From Chloroflexota bacterium (GTDB taxonomy: Bacteria; Chloroflexota; Anaerolineae; Promineifilales; Promineifilaceae): 49,542 nucleotides of DNA. The stretch covers positions 1-49,542 of the forward strand of contig JAJRVV010000234.1 in assembly GCA_024277135.1 (NCBI GenBank). Direction: 5' to 3'. Position 1 is the first letter of the stretch. Each line of letters opens with the position of its first letter. Shown in pieces: positions 9,223 through 17,249 of this stretch. A model generated the notes under the pieces. That model was not told the DNA's origin, made no database searches, and saw only the letters and a program-made list of their open reading frames with translations. The position numbers were made by a program, and so were the translations under genes.

Positions 9223-9849
9223 GTGAGTGAACCGGTTCCGCCTGCATCCTCCAATTTAGAAGTTGAAGTGAAGTTTTATGTGCTTGAGTTGACGGCCGCG
9301 CGCCAGCTGCTAGTGGCGTTGGGCGCGGAGTTGCGTAAACCGCGCGTGTTTGAGCGAAATGTGCGTTTTGACACGCCAGACGAGCGGTTACGATCCGAGG
9401 GTCAATTGTTGCGGCTGCGGCAGGATACGGCCGTGCGCCTCGCCTACAAAGGCATCCCGCCCCATCCGGTCGTCAGCCAAGCCAAAGTGCGCGAAGAATT
9501 AGAAATCGAGGTCAGTGATTTTGACACGGCCGCGCTCATCTGCCAGCGATTGGGTTTCCGGCCACTCCAAACCTATGAGAAGTACCGGGAAACTTTTGTT
9601 TGGCGTGACGTAGAAATTGTGCTGGACGAAATGCCATTTGGCAACTTTGTGGAGTTGGAAGGGGAAGAAGCAGCCATCAAGGAGACGGCCGTCCGGCTAG
9701 AACTGGACTGGTCAAAGCGGCTGCTCACCAACTATCTGGCGCTGATGGAAACGGTGAAAGCCCATTACCGCTTATCGTTTGACGACCTGACCTTCGCTAA
9801 CTTTGAAAACCTGGAGATCGCTCTATCCGATCTCTTCCCGCCCGCTTGA
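9223..9849 (+). CDS. class IV adenylate cyclase-like (CYTH) protein
   Basis: 208 residues starting at GTG 9223, with AAGGAG ten nt before it. The N-terminal 'LEVEVKFYV' is the ExExK signature of CYTH triphosphate tunnel enzymes. Further tunnel residues are 'RFDTPDERLR', 'LLRLRQD', 'ARLAYKG'-like, 'EELEIEV' and 'FVELEGEE'. Family members are class IV (CyaB) adenylate cyclases, thiamine triphosphatases or inorganic triphosphatases; which one cannot be told here. Its 3' end overlaps the in-frame TTG of the NUDIX gene, so the two are coupled. It is the second CYTH-type domain within 7 kb. Confidence 0.8.
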   Translation: MSEPVPPASSNLEVEVKFYVLELTAARQLLVALGAELRKPRVFERNVRFDTPDERLRSEGQLLRLRQDTAVRLAYKGIPPHPVVSQAKVREELEIEVSDFDTAALICQRLGFRPLQTYEKYRETFVWRDVEIVLDEMPFGNFVELEGEEAAIKETAVRLELDWSKRLLTNYLALMETVKAHYRLSFDDLTFANFENLEIALSDLFPPA

Positions 9850-9851
9850 AC

Positions 9852-10304
9852 ATGGAGATCACCCGTCACTTCACCGCCACCACTTACGTTATTCACCAAA
9901 ACAAGGTGCTGCTGCATTGGCACAAGAAGCTCAACTGCTGGCTGCCGCCCGGCGGCCACATTGATCGGGACGAACTGCCGGAAGCGGCGGCTTTGCGCGA
10001 AGTGAAAGAAGAAACGGGGCTGGAGGTGATGCTGATGGGGGGCGACGGCCGTCTCGACTTTAGCGATGATTCCACCCGCGAACTCCATCCTCCGGCCCAT
10101 ATTTTGCTGGAACAAATCAACCCATTTCACCAGCACATTGACCTGATTTACTACGCTGTTGCCCAAACTGCGGAACTTGCCCCTGGACTGGGAGAAACGA
10201 AACAACTGGCGTGGTTTACGGCCGTGCAGATTCAAAAAACCGACATGCCCGCCAACGTCCGCGTTTGTGCGCAGGAAGCCCTTGAGCGCGCCACGATTCC
10301 ATAA
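9852..10304 (+). CDS. NUDIX hydrolase
   Basis: 150 residues from the ATG at 9852; a TTG at 9846 overlaps the previous stop. The NUDIX box is complete: 'GGHIDRDELPEAAALREVKE' continuing ETGLEV, matching Gx5Ex7REUxEExGU. It hydrolyses a nucleoside diphosphate linked to another moiety; the substrate is not predictable. Its pairing with a CYTH triphosphatase-like protein suggests nucleotide or polyphosphate clean-up. Confidence 0.88.
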   Translation: MEITRHFTATTYVIHQNKVLLHWHKKLNCWLPPGGHIDRDELPEAAALREVKEETGLEVMLMGGDGRLDFSDDSTRELHPPAHILLEQINPFHQHIDLIYYAVAQTAELAPGLGETKQLAWFTAVQIQKTDMPANVRVCAQEALERATIP

Positions 10305-10311
10305 ACATCAT

Positions 10312-10339
10312 TTGTGCAAATAGAAAGAGCCATTATAAT
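10312..10339 (+). promoter_or_regulatory. sigma-70 promoter of the V4R gene
   Basis: TTGTGC (10312-10317), 16-nt spacer, perfect TATAAT (10334-10339), about 50 nt before the ATG. The -10 box is overlapped by the inverted repeat at 10337-10360. Confidence 0.65.
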
Positions 10340-10360
10340 GGTGATAGAAATATCACCATT
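10337..10360. promoter_or_regulatory. operator-like inverted repeat on the V4R promoter
   Basis: Perfect 10-nt arms AATGGTGATA and TATCACCATT with a 4-nt centre (GAAA). It covers the end of the -10 box and the expected transcription start, the usual place for a repressor operator. It could alternatively be a 5' mRNA hairpin. Confidence 0.6.
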
Positions 10361-10388
10361 GGCGCACTCTGGAAAAATGGAGGATTAC

Positions 10389-11015
10389 ATGTCAGAAGAA
10401 CAACGTTTCTACCCCAACAGATGGGCCAAAATCATTCTGACATCGGCCGAAGAAATTGTCGGACGCGATGGCGTGGCCGCCCTACTCAATATGGCGAACA
10501 TGAAAGAGTACATAGATAACTATCCGCCAGACAACATGAAAAAAGAGTTCCCCTTTGAAGACGTGGGCAAGCTCCAGCAAGCCTTTTGGGATATGTACGG
10601 CCCGCGTGGCGCCCGCGTCTTTGCCACCCGCGCTGGCGAACAAGCCTTCAACGATGGTTTACAAAGCTTTGGTCAGGTAGCCAAAGCTGCCCAGACCGTG
10701 ATGAAAATCGGCTCTTTGGAAAAACGGATGTCGGTGGGATTGGCTTTCTTCGCCAAATTCTTCAACACGGTCAGCGATCAGGTTGTTTCCGTTAAGAGCG
10801 ATGGCGAACATTGGTACTGGCGCCTGGAAAAATGCCCCATGTGTACCGGCCGCACCTCAGAACAGCCGGTTTGCCATCTGGCAGTCGGCGTGCTGCGCGG
10901 CGCATTTGCCTGGGGCAGCGGCGGCCAGCAGTTCCGCATCACGCCTACCAATTGTATCGCTATGGGCCAGGAAGAAGGCATCATCGCTATTGAAAAAGAA
11001 CCGATGCAGATGTGA
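10389..11015 (+). CDS. V4R-domain (4-vinyl reductase-like) protein, copy 1
   Basis: 208 residues from the ATG at 10389, which has TGGAGG 5 nt upstream; an earlier in-frame TTG at 10314 lies inside the promoter. The C-terminal half resembles the V4R domain of BchJ-like and regulatory proteins, with clustered Cys 'CPMC' then C ten residues on ('QPVCHLAVG') and a later 'NCIAMG'. A paralogue is encoded at 44394-45029 with the same Cys pattern. V4R domains bind small hydrophobic or tetrapyrrole-like ligands; the ligand here is unknown. Confidence 0.65.
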   Translation: MSEEQRFYPNRWAKIILTSAEEIVGRDGVAALLNMANMKEYIDNYPPDNMKKEFPFEDVGKLQQAFWDMYGPRGARVFATRAGEQAFNDGLQSFGQVAKAAQTVMKIGSLEKRMSVGLAFFAKFFNTVSDQVVSVKSDGEHWYWRLEKCPMCTGRTSEQPVCHLAVGVLRGAFAWGSGGQQFRITPTNCIAMGQEEGIIAIEKEPMQM

Positions 11016-11106
11016 TCCAAAGGCGCACAACTCAAGGCAGAGAGATTAAGCCTCTTCGTCTTTTTTCTTATCCACATTGGGAAACCATGATATCCGACGC
11101 GAAAAG

Positions 11107-11133
11107 TTGATGATTTTTGCCATGTGATACAAT
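11107..11133 (+). promoter_or_regulatory. promoter of the NifU-type gene
   Basis: TTGATG (11107-11112), 15-nt spacer, TACAAT (11128-11133) preceded by TGA, an extended -10. It is about 45 nt before the ATG. Confidence 0.5.
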
Positions 11134-11176
11134 GGACAGAAATACTTTTCCCTCTGGGCAATTTGGAGGTCACACA

Positions 11177-11458
11177 ATGAGTACACTTTTTGCTGGGGGC
11201 AGGCCGGATATTAACGACATTTTGGATGAAGTGCCGGAAGAGGAGCGGATGAAAGCGCTTGTTCGCACCCTGAGCGCCTATATTGAGCAATATCACGGCG
11301 GCGCGGTGGAAATGGTTAGTTATGAAGGCCAGCGCGTTAAAGTGAAGATGTCGGGCGCGTGTGATGGTTGTAATCTGGCCCCGGTGACTTTGCGCGGTTG
11401 GGTGGAAGGCACTGTCAAGCAATTTTTCCCCGAAGTTCAAGGCGTAGACGCCGTCTAA
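11177..11458 (+). CDS. NifU C-terminal-domain iron-sulfur scaffold protein
   Basis: 93 residues from ATG 11177, preceded by GGAGGT. It is a stand-alone NifU-like (Nfu) domain with the cluster-binding 'GACDGC' (CxxC) motif followed by 'VTLRGWVEGTVKQFFPEV'. Such proteins assemble or pass an Fe-S cluster to target enzymes. The next gene encodes a protein with Rieske and 3Fe-4S-type cysteines, a plausible client. Confidence 0.87.
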   Translation: MSTLFAGGRPDINDILDEVPEEERMKALVRTLSAYIEQYHGGAVEMVSYEGQRVKVKMSGACDGCNLAPVTLRGWVEGTVKQFFPEVQGVDAV

Positions 11459-11483
11459 AATCTGACTACGAGAAAGGCGGAAG

Positions 11484-11524
11484 ACAGAGAAGGAGAGTCT
11501 GAGCATTCTCTTTCTCTGTTTTTG
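11484..11524 (+). terminator. rho-independent terminator after the NifU-type gene
   Basis: Purine-rich arm from 11484 (ACAGAGAAGGAGAG) pairs with a pyrimidine-rich arm ending at 11519 (CTCTTTCTCTGT), followed by TTTTTG. It separates the NifU-type gene from the Rieske-GltS gene, though readthrough is possible. Confidence 0.6.
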
Positions 11525-11547
11525 TTTGTTTGGCAAAGAGGTTGATT

Positions 11548-13182
11548 ATGAGTGATTCGCTGGCGATGCAAAAAGTGAAGGTAGCTGCCTGGAGCCAGTT
11601 GGCTGATCGGCAGCCGGTTCAGGCGTTGGCAGCCAATGTGGATTTGGTGATCATCCGGTATGATGCGGCGGTATCGGTGTTGTACGGCCGTTGCCTGCAC
11701 CGGGGCGCCCTGCTGGGGGATGGCGCTGTTCAAGGGCACAACCTCATCTGCGGCCTGCACGGCTGGGATTACCGCTGCGACACCGGCGTCAGCGAATACA
11801 ATCCCGATGAAAAATTGCACAAATTCAACGCCTGGATAGATGAAGCGGCGGACGCTGTATTCGTAGATGAAGCCGAAATCGCCGCCTGGCATCGGCAAAA
11901 CCCGCAGCGATATGACCGGGAAGCGTACCTGGGGCAGTATGAAGACCTGCATGGCGCGCCGGAAGAACCGTATAACAACACCATTCGCAGCCTGGCTCGC
12001 AACGGCTTGCCCGGCCATCATGGCCCGGTGTCGGCCATGGGCGTGCCGCTAACGGAACTGCCGCGTTGGCAGGACATTCAAATTGTGACGGCGCAGGTGG
12101 CGCGACGGCCGTTGCTCGACGACGCCCCGGTAGGAACCGAACTCATCATCGGCCCCAAAGCCAAAAAACCGCTTAAACTCGACATTCCTATTTTCGTCAG
12201 CGACATGAGCTTTGGCGCATTGAGCGAAGAAGCCAAAATTGCCCTGGCGTTGGGCGCAGAATGGGCGGGAACCGGCATCGCTTCTGGGGAAGGCGGCATG
12301 TTGCCAGAAGAGCAGGCGGTCAACACCCGCTATTTTTATGAGCTGGCTTCCGGCAAATTCGGCTGGGACATGGAAAAAGCAAAAAAAGTGCAGGCGTTTC
12401 ACTTCAAAGGCGGGCAAGGGGCTAAGACAGGAACCGGCGGCCATCTGCCCGGCAGCAAGGTGGTGGGTAAAATCGCTCAGGTGCGCGGGCTGACGGAAGG
12501 GCAGGATGCGGTCAGTCCAGCGGCGTTTCCTGATTTGGCGACGGCCGCCGATTTCCGCCAGGTGGCCGACGAGGTGCGCGCCATCAGCGGCGGCATTCCC
12601 ATCGGTTTCAAACTGTCGGCGCAGCACATTGAAGCGGACATTGATTTTGCGCTGGACGTGGGCGTGGATTACATCATTTTGGACGGCCGTGGCGGCGGCA
12701 CTGGCGCGGCTCCCGATCTGTTCAAAAACAACATCTCCGTGCCTACCCTGGCGGCGCTGCCCAGGGCGCGGCGGCATTTGGACGCCGTCGGCGTAGGGCG
12801 GGAAGTGACGCTCATCATCACCGGCGGTTTGCGCACCGAATCTGATTTTGCGAAGGCGATGGCGTTGGGAGCAGACGGGGTAGCCATTGCCAATTCGGCG
12901 ATGCAGGCGATTGGCTGTTTGGGAATGCGCGCCTGCCATACCAACAATTGCCCCGTGGGCGTCGCCACCCAGAGGCCCGATTTACGCGCCCGGCTCATCG
13001 TCAAGCAGTCGGCCAAACAGTTGCAGACCTTTCTGCAGGCATCGGTTCATTTGATGCAGGCGCTGGCTCGCGCCTGCGGCCATGATCGCCTGAATCAGTT
13101 TGAATTGGCTGATTTGACGACGTGGCAGCGGGAAATCGCTTATTTGACCGGGGTAAAGTATGCTGGGGTAACGCCGCTCTAA
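11548..13182 (+). CDS. Rieske domain-glutamate synthase (FMN) domain fusion
   Basis: 544 residues from ATG 11548. Residues of about 1-110 form a Rieske [2Fe-2S] domain with ligands 'CLHRG' (CxH) and 'CGLHGWDY' (CxxH). Residues of about 150-530 are the FMN-binding glutamate synthase domain: 'SDMSFGALSEEA', 'EGGMLPEE', 'KGGQGAKTGTGGHLPG', 'SPAAFPDL', 'DGRGGGTGAAP' and the 3Fe-4S-type Cys set in 'GMRACHTNNCPVGVATQ'. No glutaminase domain is present. It is therefore an electron-transfer relative of GltB and not a full glutamate synthase. A Rieske centre probably feeds or drains electrons at FMN; substrate unknown. Confidence 0.85.
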   Translation: MSDSLAMQKVKVAAWSQLADRQPVQALAANVDLVIIRYDAAVSVLYGRCLHRGALLGDGAVQGHNLICGLHGWDYRCDTGVSEYNPDEKLHKFNAWIDEAADAVFVDEAEIAAWHRQNPQRYDREAYLGQYEDLHGAPEEPYNNTIRSLARNGLPGHHGPVSAMGVPLTELPRWQDIQIVTAQVARRPLLDDAPVGTELIIGPKAKKPLKLDIPIFVSDMSFGALSEEAKIALALGAEWAGTGIASGEGGMLPEEQAVNTRYFYELASGKFGWDMEKAKKVQAFHFKGGQGAKTGTGGHLPGSKVVGKIAQVRGLTEGQDAVSPAAFPDLATAADFRQVADEVRAISGGIPIGFKLSAQHIEADIDFALDVGVDYIILDGRGGGTGAAPDLFKNNISVPTLAALPRARRHLDAVGVGREVTLIITGGLRTESDFAKAMALGADGVAIANSAMQAIGCLGMRACHTNNCPVGVATQRPDLRARLIVKQSAKQLQTFLQASVHLMQALARACGHDRLNQFELADLTTWQREIAYLTGVKYAGVTPL

Positions 13183-13211
13183 AAAAACTGCACACAAGAC
13201 ACGGCCGTCTC

Positions 13212-13240
13212 TTGCTGTCTTTATGTCATTCTGCTAAAAT
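13212..13240 (+). promoter_or_regulatory. promoter of rex
   Basis: TTGCTG (13212-13217), 17-nt spacer, TAAAAT (13235-13240) with an extended TGC before it. About 50 nt precede the GTG start. Confidence 0.7.
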
Positions 13241-13257
13241 TGTGAAAACTTCCACGA
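13240..13257. promoter_or_regulatory. probable Rex operator (autoregulation)
   Basis: TTGTGAAAACTTCCACGA overlaps the last base of the -10 box and covers the transcription start. It matches the Rex-site consensus TTGTGAAA-N2-TTTCACAA at 14 of 16 arm positions. Rex bound here would block its own promoter until NADH rises. Confidence 0.6.
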
Positions 13258-13289
13258 ATTCGCAAATTATAGTTAAGGGGAAAACGGCC

Positions 13290-13913
13290 GTGGCAGGTGA
13301 AATTCCAGATATTGTTATAGGGCGACTGCCAATCTACTTACGCGAGTTGAAGCGGCTCACCCGTGAAGAGAAAACCACCACATCTTCACAAGAGTTGGGC
13401 CGCCGCCTGGGCATCAGCTCCGCCCAAATCCGCAAAGATTTATCCCACTTCGGCGAGTTCGGCAAACAAGGCACCGGCTACCACATTGAGTACCTCACCG
13501 AGCAGCTTCTCAAAATCCTCCATTTAACCAAAAAATGGGATGTAGCCATCATCGGCGCCGGTTTTTTAGGGCACGCCCTGGCCAACTACGGCGGGTTTGG
13601 GCGGCGCGGCTTTCGCATCGCCTGCATCTTTGACAACAACCCGGCCCAAATCGGGCGCGCCATGGGCGAACTAACCGTCCAACACGTTGACGAACTGGAA
13701 GAAACCATCGCCGATCTGCAAATCAAACTGGCTATCATCGCCGTGCCTGCCGAAAAAGCGCAGGAAATCACCGACAGGTTAATAGAAGCGGGCATCAAAG
13801 CGATTCTCACCTACGCCCCGGTTCCGCTCAAAGCGCCGGATGGCATACGGATCAGCTACAGCGATCCCGTCGTGCAAATGCAGAAAATGGTTTACTACCT
13901 GCCCCCCAACTAA
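13290..13913 (+). CDS. rex: redox-sensing transcriptional repressor Rex
   Basis: 207 residues from GTG 13290, which has AAGGGG upstream; this is the normal Rex length. N-terminal winged helix ('RLPIYLRELKRL', 'SSQELGRRLGISSAQIRKDL', 'FGEFGKQGTGY') is followed by a Rossmann NAD(H)-binding domain ('VAIIGAGFLGHALANY', 'ACIFDNNPAQIG') and the C-terminal swapped helix ending in 'MVYYLPPN'. It senses the NADH/NAD ratio and represses fermentation and respiration genes. Its own promoter carries a good match to the Rex site. Confidence 0.94.
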   Translation: MAGEIPDIVIGRLPIYLRELKRLTREEKTTTSSQELGRRLGISSAQIRKDLSHFGEFGKQGTGYHIEYLTEQLLKILHLTKKWDVAIIGAGFLGHALANYGGFGRRGFRIACIFDNNPAQIGRAMGELTVQHVDELEETIADLQIKLAIIAVPAEKAQEITDRLIEAGIKAILTYAPVPLKAPDGIRISYSDPVVQMQKMVYYLPPN

Positions 13914-14023
13914 CCATCTCAACGTCCCCAACAAAAAAGCCCCGCCGGAGCCAGGTTTCAACAAATGTTGTTATCTACGGCGCTAACATCAAAACAATCC
14001 TTTAGTTTTACCTCTACAACATG

Positions 14024-14132
14024 TATCTTCTCAAAATCTCGGGGGAAAAGATTACAAAAGTTTCGCAATTGGGTTTGTTTGACTAAGGCATCGCTAAAAC
14101 TTTTGTAATCTCCCCAGGTTATTGAGAAGTTA
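14024..14132. mobile_element. 109-bp foldback (MITE-like) element with 10-bp target duplication
   Basis: Flanked by a perfect direct repeat CTACAACATG (14014-14023 and 14133-14142). Its ends are inverted: TATCTTCTCAA at the left against TTGAGAAGTTA at the right (10 of 11 pair). Inside is a perfect 15-nt stem, AGATTACAAAAGTTT (14049-14063) with AAACTTTTGTAATCT (14097-14111), around a 33-nt loop, plus G4/C4 pairing. No coding capacity. The right duplication contains the ATG of the next gene, so the insertion replaced that gene's leader up to 8 nt before its start codon. Confidence 0.7.
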
Positions 14133-14139
14133 CTACAAC

Positions 14140-15681
14140 ATGATAAAACGATTAGCTTATTCTCTAGTCGGGATATTGGGTGCGGCGCTCATGATCATCA
14201 GTTTGATCGCTCTCCTAGCTCTCCAGGATGGGCAAATAGCTGCGGCCGCTTCCTCCCCACAAAACGACGGTACCTGGACTACCTACACCACGGCGCATGG
14301 TTTGCCCTCTAATTCAGTTTGGGGCGGCGTGGTCGTGGACAGCGCCGGCAACGTATGGGCCGGCTTTGAAAAGGGTGGGTGGAACTATCCGCTGCCTCAA
14401 AACCAACTGGTCAGCCGGCTGGACGGCGACACCTGGGTTAACTACGAACTGCCGGGGTGCCGTGTCACGGCTCTAGCCGCAGCCGATGACGTGTACGCCG
14501 GCGCTTATTGCCCCGGCCCGCCGTCGGGCGCTGGCGGCGGGTTGAGTTGGTCTGTGGACGATACCTGGGTCACGTTTACCCCTGCCGATGGCCTGGCCGG
14601 CACTTACGTCACCTCTATCGTTCCCGAAGGCAAAACCAAAGTATGGGTCACGGCCGGCTACAACATTTATTACCACCCCTACATCAACCTGCTCGACCAC
14701 AAGGGAACGGCCGATAAAGCGGATGACGAGTGGACGCTCTACACCCCAGACCTGGTTAGCTTTGAGACCGCCGCCATTGATCCGGACGGAAACCGCTGGT
14801 TCGGCGGCGTCCCCATCCAGGGATTCAGCGATGCTGGTATTTGGATGCTTTCGGCCGATAACCAAACCTGGATCAGCTACACCTCCGACCTGGCTACCAG
14901 CGCCAGAGGTATTGTGTTCGACGCCATGGGCAACGCCTGGTTTGAGCGAGGGTATGGGGTGACGCGCTTTGACGGCGACACATGGACCTATTACAACTCT
15001 CGGGAAGAAGCCATTGAAGCCAACTACGACGCCATCATGACCTCGTTCAACCCGCACCAGGCAGGCGCCCATTCCCTACCCGGTTTGTGGGTGGTCGAGG
15101 GGAGGGCTGGCGTATGGATTATTAGAAATAATGATCGTAATAGTAGAGAAGGTACGAGCTTTTACGATGGCGACGCCTGGACTATTTACACTCATGAAAA
15201 CTCAAGTCTAACCAGCAACGAAGTCCGTGGGGTTGCTGTTGACCAACAAGGAAACGTCTGGTTTGGCACGGAGCCTCGGTACAATCAGGCAGAAGGAGGG
15301 GTGAGCAAGTTCACGCCGCCACCGGATTTCTCTGTTAACGCGGTACCCGGTGTGGTTCTCATTGAACCAGGATGGGCCGCCACTGTGGATGTCTCTGTCT
15401 TGCTCGATCGCGGGCAAGTACCTACAGTTACGTTGGCCGTATCGGCTTTGCCCCCGACCACTTCTGTCATTTTCAGTTCTAATCCGGTGACGCCGACGAC
15501 GTACTCACCGCTGACCATCACCACCACGGTCACTACTCCTTTTGGGGTCTATCCGCTCACCGTGATCGCAACCGGGGCGGGGATGAGCCGCACCACCACA
15601 ATCACGCTCCATGTCGTGCCAAACGTGTACCATTATTATTGGCCGGTTATGTTCAAATTGGACTTTGGACAAAATAGTTGA
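14140..15681 (+). CDS. secreted two-component-regulator-propeller-type protein, C-terminus altered by insertion
   Basis: 513 residues from ATG 14140. N-terminal signal or anchor at residues of about 5-28 with a hydrophobic core. Residues of about 40-400 contain propeller blades of the Reg_prop kind ('GNVWAGFEKGG', 'GNRWFGGVP', 'GNAWFERGYGVTRFDGDTW', 'GNVWFGTEP'). Residues of about 405-500 are an immunoglobulin-like region rich in Thr and Val. The natural end is '...YYWPVMFK'; the last 6 residues and the stop codon come from the 226-bp element. With that element and one target copy removed, the frame continues for 7 codons and ends at a TGA overlapping the next ATG by 4 nt. A surface sensor or binding role is inferred. 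Confidence 0.75.
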   Translation: MIKRLAYSLVGILGAALMIISLIALLALQDGQIAAAASSPQNDGTWTTYTTAHGLPSNSVWGGVVVDSAGNVWAGFEKGGWNYPLPQNQLVSRLDGDTWVNYELPGCRVTALAAADDVYAGAYCPGPPSGAGGGLSWSVDDTWVTFTPADGLAGTYVTSIVPEGKTKVWVTAGYNIYYHPYINLLDHKGTADKADDEWTLYTPDLVSFETAAIDPDGNRWFGGVPIQGFSDAGIWMLSADNQTWISYTSDLATSARGIVFDAMGNAWFERGYGVTRFDGDTWTYYNSREEAIEANYDAIMTSFNPHQAGAHSLPGLWVVEGRAGVWIIRNNDRNSREGTSFYDGDAWTIYTHENSSLTSNEVRGVAVDQQGNVWFGTEPRYNQAEGGVSKFTPPPDFSVNAVPGVVLIEPGWAATVDVSVLLDRGQVPTVTLAVSALPPTTSVIFSSNPVTPTTYSPLTITTTVTTPFGVYPLTVIATGAGMSRTTTITLHVVPNVYHYYWPVMFKLDFGQNS

Positions 15682-15883
15682 CATAATCATGCGCGATGGG
15701 GTTTTATACTCGACTGAATGCCTTGAAACAAGACTTTTGGGCGAATTAACTTGGGGTTTGGGCAAGAATCTCAAACCGCCCCAACCCCAAGTTAATTCAC
15801 GCATTTGTCGTGAAAACGGATTCGTAGTCGAGTAAGAATTTACAAAATCGCATTTTATGTTAAGCATTTTGTCCAAAGTCCAA
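15658..15883. mobile_element. 226-bp foldback (MITE-like) element with 7-bp target duplication
   Basis: Flanked by a perfect direct repeat GTTCAAA (15651-15657 and 15884-15890). Terminal inverted repeats of 18 bp are perfect (TTGGACTTTGGACAAAAT and its complement at 15866-15883) and continue imperfectly inward. An ACTCGACT/AGTCGAGT pair and a perfect 16-nt inner stem follow (15743-15758 with 15785-15800). The element folds on itself almost end to end and encodes nothing. It separates two genes that once overlapped by 4 nt. Confidence 0.88.
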
Positions 15884-15910
15884 GTTCAAAGATACAGGAG
15901 GAAGTATAAA

Positions 15911-17071
15911 ATGAACAAAAAACTGCTTATCATGGGCATCACTCTTTTCTTAACCGCAATCTTGACAATGGGGATACTTAGCGGCCTGGCCGCACAGGGA
16001 ACGATCGGCCTCACGCCAACCCCGAACCCCTATCCTACACCTGCCGTCCCGCGTCAGGGAGTCGCCCCTTACACCGGTCACCGGCCCTACCTGCCCCAAC
16101 TCGGTTCGTGGGCATATGTTTGGTGGGCTTTTAATGGGCAATATCCGACTGACTACTAGTTGGTGCCTATGCTGGTATGGTCCCAAACTTTGCCTTCTCT
16201 GGCAACTGTTCAGTCCATTGACAGTAAGACCAACCACGATTACTGGCTGGTATTTAACGAATGCGAGAACTATTGGCAATGCAACCAGTTGCCTGAAGAT
16301 CAAGCTCAATTTTACCATGATCAGGTATTGCCTTTGATCTACGATCAGGGAGGCGATCCTGACGCCAAACTGATCATTGGCGGCAGTACTGCCCACGAAT
16401 GCGGCGTGTCCTGGATGACCCGCTTCATTGAAGCGTACCGCACGCTATATGGGGAAGATCCACCCCGCGCCGGCTGGCACTTTCACGTTTACCCGGACGT
16501 GGGACTAGACCCGGACATTTGGCAACCTGGGCAGCCATGCCCGGATAATAGTTGGGGTGGATTTGGAGTCGACAGGGCCAACATCAATTACTATATTGAA
16601 GACACGGAACGATTTAAGCAGTGGTGGATAGAGTATGGTTCAGCCGGTGACGAAATCTGGCTGACCGAGACCGGCTGTCCGGCTGTACCGTTCTGTCCGG
16701 ATACAGACGTCCATCCCGACATGGTTGATTACATCGCCGCTATCACCGCTTACCTCAACGATGAGGGACGCTGGATCAATCGCTATGCCTGGTACACAAC
16801 CATAGACCCGGATTACCCTACCACCTGGTTGGTAACAGATTACAGCAACAATCCTGCTTTTACCGATATAGGCAACTACTACGCTCAAGTAACGCCCTCC
16901 GCCTGGACACCCGGATTCCCCCAGGCGTTTATGCCCCTGGTCCTAAATAATTACCCCACCGGCGCCAGCCCGCTGTCCCCGCCACCAATTATGCCAGAAG
17001 CTCCCTTGCCGGCCTATCCATCGCCAGCTATGCCAGACGCTTCTCGACTAGCCTATCCGCCTCCACCATAG
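15911..17071 (+). pseudogene. secreted glycoside hydrolase (Asl1/GH128-like) interrupted by an amber codon
   Basis: The frame runs from ATG 15911 (AGGAGG upstream) to 17071 with one in-frame TAG at 16157-16159, giving 82 residues, stop, then 303 codons. The first part has a signal peptide (residues 1-28) and 'WAYVWWAFNG'. The second starts 'LVPMLVWSQTL' and holds the likely catalytic Glu residues in 'LVFNECE' and 'WLTETGCP', with 'WHFHVYP' between. Both parts together match one TIM-barrel domain of the Asl1-like glycosyl hydrolase type. A 'FMPLVLNNY' motif and a proline-rich tail follow. A reinitiated product from ATG 16169 would lack the signal peptide. Either a pseudogene by point mutation, readthrough, or a base-call error. 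Confidence 0.65.
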
Positions 17072-17111
17072 TTGGCAAAGAAATAATGCCGACCAACCAC
17101 TCGTACACAAC

Positions 17112-17143
17112 AAGCGCCAATCAGTAATGGTCGGCGCTTTTTT
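17112..17143 (+). terminator. rho-independent terminator
   Basis: Stem AAGCGCC (17112-17118) with GGCGCTT (17133-17139), followed by a T-run. It ends the secreted-protein transcription unit. The remaining gap to 17400 holds the palindrome at 17250 and the heme promoter. Confidence 0.75.
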
Positions 17144-17249
17144 GCTTTTCTGGGAAGCAATAATTCCGGGGGATAAATTGTTAAAGAACGATTTTATGGG
17201 CAATAGACGGCCCAAAAACATGGGTCTCACGGGGGCTTCCTGATGCAAA

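Noticed and set aside
13914..13990. Terminator of rex
   Set aside because: GCCCCGCCGGAGC has its T-run only on the minus strand, where no gene ends. Termination of rex is not resolved.
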